A program made the position numbers and the translations under genes. A DNA stretch of 7,838 bases from an uncultured Peptococcaceae bacterium. Lineage in GTDB: Bacteria > Bacillota > Desulfotomaculia > Desulfotomaculales > Desulfocucumaceae. Shown piece after piece: positions 1-4,785 of the stretch. The stretch lies in NCBI GenBank assembly GCA_958417755.1, contig CATZDY010000122.1:1-7838 (forward strand), given 5' to 3'. Under the pieces are notes generated by a model. The model was not told the DNA's origin, did not search any database, and saw only the letters and a list, made by a program, of their open reading frames with translations. Within the stretch, counting starts at the first letter, position 1. Every line of letters starts with the position of its first letter.

Positions 1-196
1 AATTATCAATTGAAAAATTCAATGTTTTCGCTAAGCGAAAAAGGACTTCAATCGATGGCTTACGCCGTTCACTTTCGATTTGTTTTAAATGTGTTGGGGT
101 GATGTTTACTAATTCCGCTAATTTTTCTTGGGTTAAAGATCTTTCCAAACGGGTTTGTTTAATGGTTTTTCCCAGTGTTCCTTTTGGTAGCATCAT
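1..196 (-). CDS. XRE-family HTH transcriptional regulator, N-terminal part (runs off the window)
   Basis: The reverse strand gives an open frame of 65 codons that reaches the window edge without a stop, so the C-terminus is missing. The protein is a Cro/CI (XRE) helix-turn-helix domain. Residues 21-30 (LTQEKLAELV) are the first helix of the motif, and residues 33-43 (TPTHLKQIESE) form the recognition helix. These are followed by the typical RRKPSIEVLFRLAKTL helix of SinR/phage-repressor relatives. The frame opens with two ATG codons in tandem. The upstream one (194-196) is chosen because an AAAGGAGG ribosome site at 207-214 lies 10 nt away. It should be a DNA-binding repressor or activator. 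Its targets are unknown, but two dyads in its own leader suggest autoregulation. Whether it carries only the HTH domain or a longer C-terminal domain cannot be seen. Confidence 0.88.
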   Translation of the reverse strand, partial: MMLPKGTLGKTIKQTRLERSLTQEKLAELVNITPTHLKQIESERRKPSIEVLFRLAKTLNFSIDN

Positions 197-219
197 AGTC
201 TAAAAGCCTCCTTTAGTGT

Positions 220-232
220 TATCTTAAAGATA
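220..232. promoter_or_regulatory. Candidate operator dyad O1 for the XRE regulator
   Basis: The sequence TATCTTAAAGATA is a perfect dyad (TATCT-N3-AGATA). It is followed by further symmetry, since AAAGATATCTTT at 226-237 is a perfect 12-bp palindrome. It lies just upstream of the ribosome site of the minus-strand XRE gene. The same TATCT-N3-AGATA pattern recurs at 251-263. Short dyads next to the gene are the usual form of XRE-family binding sites. That this protein binds here is inference. Confidence 0.5.
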
Positions 233-250
233 TCTTTGTGTTTTGGAAAT

Positions 251-263
251 TATCTACAAGATA
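251..263. promoter_or_regulatory. Candidate operator dyad O2 for the XRE regulator
   Basis: TATCTACAAGATA repeats the TATCT-N3-AGATA dyad of 220-232. The wider 16-mers at 219-234 and 250-265 agree at 14 of 16 positions and lie 31 bp apart, about three helical turns, so both would face the same side of the DNA. The site falls at or just after the start point expected from the minus-strand promoter candidate at 267-296, where a bound repressor would block transcription. A weaker partial copy (AAGATATT) is at 294-301. Confidence 0.5.
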
Positions 264-266
264 TCC

Positions 267-296
267 ATAATAGTGTCTTATAGCATATTATGTAAG
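267..296 (-). promoter_or_regulatory. Candidate sigma-A promoter for the XRE gene
   Basis: Read on the minus strand, CTTACA (291-296) and TATTAT (267-272) are separated by 18 bp. They match the -35 consensus at 4 of 6 and the -10 consensus at 5 of 6 positions. Transcription would start near 260, inside dyad O2, leaving a leader of about 65 nt before the XRE start codon. The region is AT-rich, so a chance match is possible. Confidence 0.4.
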
Positions 297-480
297 ATAT
301 TCATTTTTTATCATAATAAGGAAGGAAATCAGAAGGTATCATTGTGCTTGTGTAAAACCAATAATCATAAGAAATGGTAAAATATTTATCTGATTATAGT
401 TGTAAAATATATAATTTAATGGAATATATAGAGAGAAAATATGTATTCTAAAATAGAAAATGAAAAAATAAATCAAAGAC

Positions 481-510
481 TTGTGATATGGAATCAAGAT
501 AACGTATAAT
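481..510 (+). promoter_or_regulatory. Sigma-A promoter for the structured RNA
   Basis: TTGTGA (481-486) and a perfect TATAAT (505-510) are 18 bp apart, which predicts a transcript start near 517, about 45 nt before the structured RNA core. A second TATAAT at 553-558 has no convincing -35 element, but it could start a transcript almost at the edge of the core (around 565). No protein gene lies directly downstream, so the promoter most likely serves the RNA. Confidence 0.55.
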
Positions 511-561
511 AAAATTAATTCATGTTAATGAAGTAACTAAATCATGCAAATTTATAATAGG

Positions 562-770
562 TAAGGGAAAGCATTTATGGCCGCTAAGAAAAAGGGCCAA
601 TGTATGTGGGAATTGGGTGAGAATCCCAATCTGTCTCTCAACAACCGTGAAGTGGACGAAATCCAGGATGCCACTGTCTACATAAAGACGGGAAGGCTGG
701 AAAGTAGGAGGAAACCAAGACGGGATACCACTCCTTGCATCCAAGACACATATCCTTTGAGGGTGGATGT
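562..770 (+). ncRNA. Large structured noncoding RNA, probable raiA-motif RNA
   Basis: Seen: about 210 nt of locally GC-richer sequence inside very AT-rich DNA, with many consistent helices. These are 572-574+578-582 with 595-602 (TGGCC/GGCCA plus CAT/ATG); 612-617 with 625-630 (ATTGGG/CCCAAT, loop TGAGAAT); 651-655 with 671-675 (AGTGG/CCACT); 674-679 with 686-691 (CTGTCT/AGACGG), which cannot fully coexist with the previous helix; 706-710 with 731-735 (AGGAG/CTCCT); and 737-742 with 765-770 (GCATCC/GGATGT). The ends can close through 562-568 with 753-759. A long-range helix, 631-636 with 718-723, would cross 706-710/731-735 and make a pseudoknot. Known: the raiA motif is a roughly 200-nt, very conserved, pseudoknotted RNA of Bacillota and Actinobacteria, often but not always near raiA or comFC, and linked to sporulation in Clostridium. 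The family name rests on my recall of its GGGAAT-GGGTGAGAATCCC core and its size, not on a search. The main alternative is a cobalamin riboswitch, whose core looks similar, but no B12 gene follows and its CCGCCACTG box is absent. Confidence is high for a structured RNA and moderate for the family. Confidence 0.7.
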
Positions 771-775
771 TTTTG
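737..775 (+). terminator. Terminator-like hairpin forming the 3' end of the structured RNA
   Basis: GCATCC (737-742) pairs with GGATGT (765-770) and ATCCT (752-756) pairs with AGGGT (760-764), making an 11-bp stem with G-T wobbles and a one-sided 9-nt bulge, followed directly by a five-T run (770-774). It may end the RNA, or it may be a conserved 3' helix of the RNA with the stronger terminator at 821-850 doing the work. Its inner arm competes with the possible closing helix 562-568/753-759. Confidence 0.4.
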
Positions 776-820
776 TCATTTCATGATAAAAAATTTATCT
801 GAATGCAAAAAAGAAAACAC

Positions 821-850
821 AAGGCACCTTGAAAGAGGTGTTTTTTATTT
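821..850 (+). terminator. Intrinsic terminator downstream of the structured RNA
   Basis: CACCTT (825-830) and GAGGTG (835-840) form a stem capped by a GAAA loop, and a six-T run follows (841-846, then ATTTT). Bases 821-824 can also pair with the first Ts to lengthen the stem. It separates the RNA from the sseB-like gene at 1091, which argues that the RNA is a stand-alone transcript and not that gene's leader. Confidence 0.75.
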
Positions 851-1090
851 TGAATGGCTAAAAAAAGATATGTGGAATTTGCATAAAAGAACATGAATTC
901 CTTGGAGAAAGGAGGACTGAGAAACATACATTAAATTTTGCTGCTTAAGGGATAATTGGAAACCATCATGCAATGTGATAAAAAGATACCGCCTTTTTTC
1001 TGGCGTAACATGAAATAATGTATAAAAATTTAATTCTTAGAGGTTCTAAAAATTTGTTATCACGTTCATTGAAAAGGATGTGCATACTAT
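851..1090. other. AT-rich intergenic stretch before the sseB-like gene
   Basis: No protein gene or RNA is visible here. A TATAAA at 1021-1026 could be a -10 element for the gene at 1091, but no good -35 partner was found. A small CGCC/GGCG hairpin (990-993 with 1002-1005) is not followed by Ts, so it is not read as a terminator. The stretch 303-480, upstream of the RNA promoter, likewise holds nothing beyond AT-rich DNA and two copies of GTAAAATAT (377-385, 402-410). Confidence 0.5.
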
Positions 1091-1825
1091 ATGGAAAATT
1101 TGACTTCAGCTTTTTATGCTGGCATTGATTTAATAAAAAGTATGGAACAATTGCGGGATAATCCTACCCCAGAGGGAAAACGCCAATTTTTTACTGAGCT
1201 TAAATCTGCCCGGTTTTTGGTGCCTAGTCGTAAACAAGACAATGGCATCGCTATTTTACGTACCCAAAACAAAGAAGTATTTTTGCCTGCTTTTACCACA
1301 AAGGAAGAACTTGATAAATGGACTTTTCCTCAGGAAAGGATTGTGGTTATGTTATATGATACTTTGAAGCACATTGCCATTGACAATCCAAAACAAATTT
1401 CCGGGATTGTTATCAATCCTTTTGGCAAAGCCCTATTTTTGCGCCATCCCCAATTGGCTGAAATTGATGCTGGTACAGAGGGAATGACTTTAAAACGGGT
1501 TGAGCATCAAGGAAAACTACAACTCAAGGATACTACGGATTATTCCTTGGGTTTAAAGACTGCCCTTGAGCATTTATTTGAGCAACAGGGAATCATCCGG
1601 GGCGCTTGGATTTTATCCGCAAAGACAAAAGGAGAAAACAATGCTCATAAACTGTTTGTGATTGATTTTGATGGTGATCGTAAGATCATGTTTCCTATTG
1701 TTGCTAAGACTATACAGCCTTTTATGGAACCTGGCGAAACTTTTGAATTAATGAAGGCAGATGATAATCTTTTGGCATTGGTTCAGAATATAGCAAAGCC
1801 AATTTATCAAAAGAGGTTTCATTAA
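1091..1825 (+). CDS. SseB-family protein (N- and C-terminal SseB domains)
   Basis: This 244-residue cytosolic protein has no signal peptide or membrane segment. Residues 30-85 (FFTELKSARFLVPS, then VFLPAFTTKEELDKW) match the SseB N-terminal domain pattern, in which a VP motif and an LPAFTS-type motif are typical. The stretch around residues 100-115 (SGIVINPFGKALFL) continues that domain. The second half, from about residue 130, fits the SseB C-terminal domain: a helical region, then GAWILSAK and KLFVIDFDGD strands. SseB was named in E. coli for an effect on serine sensitivity, and the biochemical function of the family is not settled. The start ATG follows an AAGGAT ribosome site (1074-1079) at 11 nt. 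The gene stands alone between terminators at 821-850 and 1893-1919, so it is probably monocistronic. Confidence 0.75.
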   Translation: MENLTSAFYAGIDLIKSMEQLRDNPTPEGKRQFFTELKSARFLVPSRKQDNGIAILRTQNKEVFLPAFTTKEELDKWTFPQERIVVMLYDTLKHIAIDNPKQISGIVINPFGKALFLRHPQLAEIDAGTEGMTLKRVEHQGKLQLKDTTDYSLGLKTALEHLFEQQGIIRGAWILSAKTKGENNAHKLFVIDFDGDRKIMFPIVAKTIQPFMEPGETFELMKADDNLLALVQNIAKPIYQKRFH

Positions 1826-1892
1826 AGCAGTTTGAGGCAGGTTTATCATTGCTATATATGGATAGAAGGTTAGGGATTTTTGCCCATATGAG

Positions 1893-1919
1893 GCACTCTT
1901 AAGAAAAGAGTGCTTTTTG
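1893..1919 (+). terminator. Intrinsic terminator after the sseB-like gene
   Basis: GCACTCTT (1893-1900) and AAGAGTGC (1906-1913) make a perfect 8-bp stem with a five-base loop, followed by TTTTTG. It lies 68 nt past the stop codon and is a strong rho-independent terminator on the plus strand. Confidence 0.9.
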
Positions 1920-2070
1920 TTTGCATTGATTTGTTCATTTATTTTGGTTGATACAAATAAAACAGGGAATGAAAGATAAGGAAAAACATATGTTCTAAGA
2001 AATTTAAAAGTTTTTGTTATGTTTGTCCCGGTTAATATGCTTTTCAGATATGGATATCCTTTGCTACTAT

Positions 2071-2099
2071 TTTCTTTCTTGGGCAGCAGGTTGTATAAT
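2071..2099 (+). promoter_or_regulatory. Candidate promoter of the chrA pair and alkyltransferase-like operon
   Basis: A perfect TATAAT (2094-2099) sits 17 bp after a weak -35-like TTTCTT (2071-2076). The predicted start near 2106 gives a very short leader before the TTG start codon at 2126. A GATATGGATATC inverted repeat lies at 2047-2058, just upstream, and could be a regulator site. That is speculative. Confidence 0.45.
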
Positions 2100-2125
2100 A
2101 AATCCAAAGGAAGAAGGGCTGCGGA

Positions 2126-2704
2126 TTGAAAAACGGAAAACAACTTTGGACTTTATTTTCTTCCACCTTTATCATTAGTGCTTTTACAGTGGGTGGAGGT
2201 GTTGTCATCATTCCCTTGTTGCGGCGAAAGTTTGTGGAGGAATTGAAGTGGATTGATGAGGCAGAAATGATGGATATGGTGGCCATTGCCCAATCAGCTC
2301 CAGGCGTGATGGCAGTCAATACATCCATTATGATTGGTTTTCGTTTGGCAGGAGTATTGGGCACATTGATCACCGTGGTGGCCACAGTGCTGCCTCCTTT
2401 GCTTATATTGTCAATTATTTCCATGTTTTATGCTGCCTTTCGTGATAATCAAATTGTTAGATTGGTCCTAACAGGTATGCAAGCAGGGGTTGCTGCGGTT
2501 ATGGTGGATATGGTATATACCATGGCCAAAAGTATTTTGCTAGAACGTAAGATTCTTACCATTGTGATGATGATTATCGCGTTGGTGGCTGCCATTGTTT
2601 GTAAGGTGAATGTGTTGATTATTATTTTAGCCTGTGGTGTGGTGGGCGGGGTATCCGCTTTTTTTAAAAAAGAGAAAAGAAAGGGGCCTGATGAGACCCA
2701 ATGA
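2126..2704 (+). CDS. Half-size chromate transporter (ChrA family), first subunit
   Basis: This 192-residue, very hydrophobic membrane protein is one CHR domain. The family signatures are the glycine triplet FTVGGG (residues 20-25) followed by P30 near the N-terminus, and the AIAQSAPG motif (53-60) with N65 and GFRLAG (71-76). Full-length ChrA is about 400 residues with two such domains. Short members about 190 residues long come as adjacent pairs, as here. Characterised relatives export chromate at the cytoplasmic membrane, but many family members are untested and may carry another oxyanion. The start is TTG (2126-2128), with purine-rich AAAGGAAGAAGGG (2106-2118) upstream. No in-frame ATG fits, because the signature begins within 25 residues. 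The basic C-terminal tail (FFKKEKRKG) is probably cytoplasmic. The stop overlaps the next start (ATGA, 2701-2704), which implies coupled translation in fixed ratio. Confidence 0.88.
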   Translation: MKNGKQLWTLFSSTFIISAFTVGGGVVIIPLLRRKFVEELKWIDEAEMMDMVAIAQSAPGVMAVNTSIMIGFRLAGVLGTLITVVATVLPPLLILSIISMFYAAFRDNQIVRLVLTGMQAGVAAVMVDMVYTMAKSILLERKILTIVMMIIALVAAIVCKVNVLIIILACGVVGGVSAFFKKEKRKGPDETQ

Positions 2705-3264
2705 TTTATCTGGCCTTGTTTTGGTGTTATTTTAAGATTGGTTTGCTGGGTTTTGGAGGAGGTTATGCTGCCATTGCTTTGATTCAAAGTCAGGTTGTGG
2801 TAAAACATCAATGGCTGACAATAACAGAATTTACGGATATTATCTCTATTTCTCAGATGACACCAGGTCCCATTGGCATCAATTGTGCCACCTTTGTGGG
2901 CTTGCGTATAGCAGGTATTCCTGGGGCTATTGTTTCTACCTTTAGCTATGTTTTGCCCTCTATTATCATTCTCATGCTCCTGGCTTATTTTTACTTTAAA
3001 TATCGTAATTTTTCCATAGTCCAAAGCATTTTAGGTGGATTGCGCCCAGCAGTGGTGGCTTTAATCGCATCTGCAGGGGTTTCCATTATTATAACCGCCT
3101 TTTGGAGTGCAGAAACAACCTCTTATTTGCTAAGCAACATCAATGTTGTGGCTGTGCTACTGTTTATAGGGGCATTTTTGATTTTACGAAAAACCAAATG
3201 TAATCCAATGTATATTATGATTGGTTGCGGTGTGGTGGGTGCAGTTCTTTATGGTTTGCAATAG
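2701..3264 (+). CDS. Half-size chromate transporter (ChrA family), second subunit
   Basis: This 187-residue membrane protein is the second CHR domain. It has LLGFGGGYAAI (residues 15-25), SISQMTPGPIGIN (49-61), VGLRIAG (66-72) and a Pro-containing hydrophobic stretch (YVLPSIIILMLLAYF), followed by further membrane segments to the C-terminus. It keeps the PGP-type motif that the first subunit has only as APG, so the halves are divergent and not a recent copy. The two short proteins presumably insert together as a heteromer that replaces a single fused two-domain ChrA. The ATG overlaps the stop of the first subunit by four bases, and no intergenic ribosome site is needed. The stop at 3262-3264 is followed after 33 nt by the alkyltransferase-like gene, probably on the same transcript. 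Confidence 0.88.
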   Translation: MIYLALFWCYFKIGLLGFGGGYAAIALIQSQVVVKHQWLTITEFTDIISISQMTPGPIGINCATFVGLRIAGIPGAIVSTFSYVLPSIIILMLLAYFYFKYRNFSIVQSILGGLRPAVVALIASAGVSIIITAFWSAETTSYLLSNINVVAVLLFIGAFLILRKTKCNPMYIMIGCGVVGAVLYGLQ

Positions 3265-3297
3265 ATGAAAGGAAGCATACAATATGGAGATGATGGG

Positions 3298-3657
3298 ATG
3301 AAGAAAATAGATTGGTATGACAAGGTGTATGAAATTGTAAAACAAATTCCCCAGGGCAAGGTGGCGACATATGGCCAAATTGCATCTTTATTGGGAAAAC
3401 CTCGTTGGGCTCGGATGGTGGGCCAAGCACTGCATCATGCCCCTTATTGTGCAGAGCTTCCTTGTCATCGAGTGGTAAACCATCAAGGAAGGTTAGCGCC
3501 CCATTGGACTGAGCAAAGGGATTTATTGCGTTCTGAGCATGTAATATTTAAAGAGAATGGCTGTGTGGATCTAAAACTGTGCTTGTGGAAATCCTATAAA
3601 AACTCTGAAATTCATTGGCATGATGATATTGAATACTGGATTGGGAGGAAAGAGTAG
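3298..3657 (+). CDS. Single-domain MGMT/alkyltransferase-like DNA repair protein
   Basis: This 119-residue protein has only the DNA-binding/active-site domain of O6-alkylguanine-DNA alkyltransferases. Visible elements are VYEIVKQIPQGKVATYGQIA (residues 10-29, with the conserved Tyr25), RWARMVGQAL (36-45, with R39 at the arginine-finger position) and PCHRVVN (55-61, with the acceptor-type Cys56). The part after the active site (QGRLAP, then QRDLLRSEHVIF and CVDLKLCLW) follows the short Atl/YbaZ layout and lacks the GY-GG motif of true MGMT. Atl proteins carry Trp instead of Cys in PWHR, so this one has an Atl-like scaffold with the reactive Cys kept. It probably recognises O6-alkylguanine, and transfer of the alkyl group is plausible but unproven. 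Start: ATG 3298 has GGAGA at 3286-3290, 7 nt upstream. The longer frame from ATG 3265 has no ribosome site and adds 11 unlike residues. Confidence 0.85.
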   Translation: MKKIDWYDKVYEIVKQIPQGKVATYGQIASLLGKPRWARMVGQALHHAPYCAELPCHRVVNHQGRLAPHWTEQRDLLRSEHVIFKENGCVDLKLCLWKSYKNSEIHWHDDIEYWIGRKE

Positions 3658-3729
3658 CGCAAGAGTTGGTGAATGGCTTTTAAGTATACTGTCATGAAAA
3701 GATAAATGCATATAAAGATGAACGAAGGG

Positions 3730-3770
3730 CTGCTATATGAACGGGTCAATCATATGGCAGTTTTTTATTT
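3730..3770 (+). terminator. Intrinsic terminator closing the chrA pair and alkyltransferase-like operon
   Basis: CTGCTATATG (3730-3739) pairs with CATATGGCAG (3751-3760), giving a 10-bp stem with one wobble and an 11-nt loop, followed by six Ts, an A and more Ts. It lies 72 nt past the stop codon. Confidence 0.9.
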
Positions 3771-4083
3771 TTGCAGATAAATGGATATTTTGATGCATTA
3801 ATTTTATGTTGTTTAAGAGAAAAGCTTGTCCAATGTTGCAAAACTGTTAGAATTCTGTAAGGTTGTTGTAAGGATGTTATAGTATAGTTTTGATACAATG
3901 ATAGAATAAGTGCAAATAGTTGGAATGAATTGTTGGAAAGAATCCTTTGCTGGTGTTTAAGATTTTCTTAACGTATACTTTATGCCATATGATGTATGAT
4001 GAAATGAATTATTTTTCATGGACTATGTTTCATGTTGGAAATAGGGTATAATGCTCAAAATATCTGCAAGGAAGTGATGGGGA
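3771..4083. other. AT-rich intergenic region before the YkgJ-like gene
   Basis: No gene is visible. The stretch holds a perfect 6-3-6 inverted repeat (TTAAGA TTT TCTTAA, 3957-3971), an ATGAAA/TTTCAT inverted repeat near 4000-4020, and the promoter candidate at 4024-4052. Two TATAGT hexamers (3878-3883, 3883-3888) could be -10 elements, but they lack a good -35 partner. Nothing resembling a structured leader RNA stands out. Confidence 0.4.
4024..4052 (+). promoter_or_regulatory. Candidate promoter for the YkgJ-like gene and perhaps the exporter operon
   Basis: A perfect TATAAT lies at 4047-4052. The -35 position (about 4024-4029, TATGTT) is weak, so an activator or another promoter may be involved. 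The transcript would start near 4059, about 25 nt before the ATG. No terminator is seen between 4608 and the exporter genes, so this promoter could drive the whole block. Confidence 0.35.
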
Positions 4084-4608
4084 ATGAAGAGCATTGATTT
4101 TCACAAACTTTATGGTTTATTGGATAAAGTAACGCCTTTGCTCACGGATTGTGGGATTTTATGTGGCAAAAAATGTTGCACCCAATGGCAACAAGGGGTT
4201 GGGGTTTATTTATTGCCAGGAGAAAAGGAATTATTTTTAGACAAAACTTGGTGTAAGGTTATTGATTTGCAACCCGAACAACAGGTATTTAACGGGCAAA
4301 ATACTGGTTTATTGCACTGTGAAGGGCATTGTCCCAGGGAAAAGCGTCCACTTTTGTGCAGAACTTTTCCTTTGGCTGTCCTTATGGATGCCAAGGGGGA
4401 GCTGGAAATATGTTTGGATGATGATGGTGTATTGGTTTGTCCGTTGGTTCGTCAAGGAGATATGAAATTATTACAACAGGATTTTATAAAAAGTGTCCAT
4501 ATGGTTTGGAAAGAATTAGCCTTACAAGAACCTATACAGCACTATTTGCACCAATATACCCAACGGATTTTGGCCCAGAGAGAGGAGCCGTGGCGAAAAT
4601 TGTTTTAG
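4084..4608 (+). CDS. YkgJ-like cysteine-cluster protein (putative Zn/Fe binding)
   Basis: This 174-residue soluble protein has ten cysteines. The N-terminal cluster is C23, C27, C31 and C32 (C-x3-C-x3-CC). A middle group is C79, C83 and C92, within HCEGHCP and the RPLLCRTFPL motif (residues 88-97). C57, C110 and C119 complete the set. The spaced Cys cluster plus the RP-x2-CR-x-FPL motif is the hallmark of YkgJ-type proteins, a family annotated as zinc- or iron-chelating whose biochemical role is mostly unknown. The usual spacing varies in this family, so the assignment is by motif and not by full-length match. The ATG has an AAGGAAGTG ribosome site at 4068-4076. The exporter frame opens 15 nt after its stop, so co-transcription is likely, but a functional link to export is not shown. 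Confidence 0.7.
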   Translation: MKSIDFHKLYGLLDKVTPLLTDCGILCGKKCCTQWQQGVGVYLLPGEKELFLDKTWCKVIDLQPEQQVFNGQNTGLLHCEGHCPREKRPLLCRTFPLAVLMDAKGELEICLDDDGVLVCPLVRQGDMKLLQQDFIKSVHMVWKELALQEPIQHYLHQYTQRILAQREEPWRKLF

Positions 4609-4636
4609 CTTTGCCTATACCAAATGGAGTTGCAAA

Positions 4637-4646
4637 AGGAAGGAGG
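4637..4646 (+). promoter_or_regulatory. Strong ribosome site leading to an aborted TTG start (TTG AAA TAA)
   Basis: AAGGAAGGAGG-type sequence ends at 4646, with a TTG at 4655-4657 at ideal spacing (8 nt). That frame stops after two codons (TAA at 4661-4663) and is not the frame of the fusion protein. A second good site (GGGAGG, 4691-4696) precedes TTG TAG (4703-4708). Both sites are unusually strong for sequences that open no gene. Confidence 0.5.
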
Positions 4647-4785
4647 AATATTTTTTGAAATAAATTTCTTTTATTTGCGTCTTAAGTATTGGGAGGAAAC
4701 ATTTGTAGGATTACATAATTTTCAAGAAGCTTTTCAGACGGAAAAGGACAAGCTTCATACAATTGCTGAAGGGAGAGAACAGGGT

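Noticed and set aside
441..509. Small plus-strand ORF of 22 codons
   Set aside because: It has only a weak purine run upstream, overlaps the likely RNA promoter (481-510) and shows no recognisable features. Such ORFs are expected by chance.
562..735. Cobalamin riboswitch
   Set aside because: GGGAAT-GGGTGAGAATCC and AATCCAGGATGCC resemble its core. However, the highly conserved CCGCCACTG box is replaced by TCTCAACAACCG, about 80 more structured bases follow, a terminator separates it from the next gene, and that gene (SseB-like) has no B12 role. It remains the main alternative until a covariance search is run.
577..786. Plus-strand open frame of 69 codons (and its minus-strand shadow) over the structured RNA
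   Set aside because: It has no ribosome site, and its ATG lies inside the first RNA helix. The composition (KKKGQCMW, many charged residues, no family) is explained by conserved RNA helices rather than by coding.
985..1010. Hairpin with an internal T-run before the sseB-like gene
   Set aside because: The Ts are in the loop and not after the stem, and the stem is only four base pairs, so it is not a terminator or a credible leader element.
1748..2143. Minus-strand open frame of 131 codons
   Set aside because: It runs across the sseB-like gene end, a strong terminator and the chrA promoter region, has no ribosome site evidence and resembles no family.
2044..2424. Minus-strand open frame of 126 codons opposite the first chrA gene
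   Set aside because: It is antisense to a clear transporter gene. Its hydrophobic, Thr/Ile/Pro-rich composition is the expected shadow of membrane-protein codons.
3265..3297. Longer start (ATG 3265) for the alkyltransferase-like gene
   Set aside because: It lies directly after the chrA stop without a ribosome site. The GGAAG run comes after it, and the added residues do not match the family, whereas ATG 3298 has GGAGA at 7 nt.
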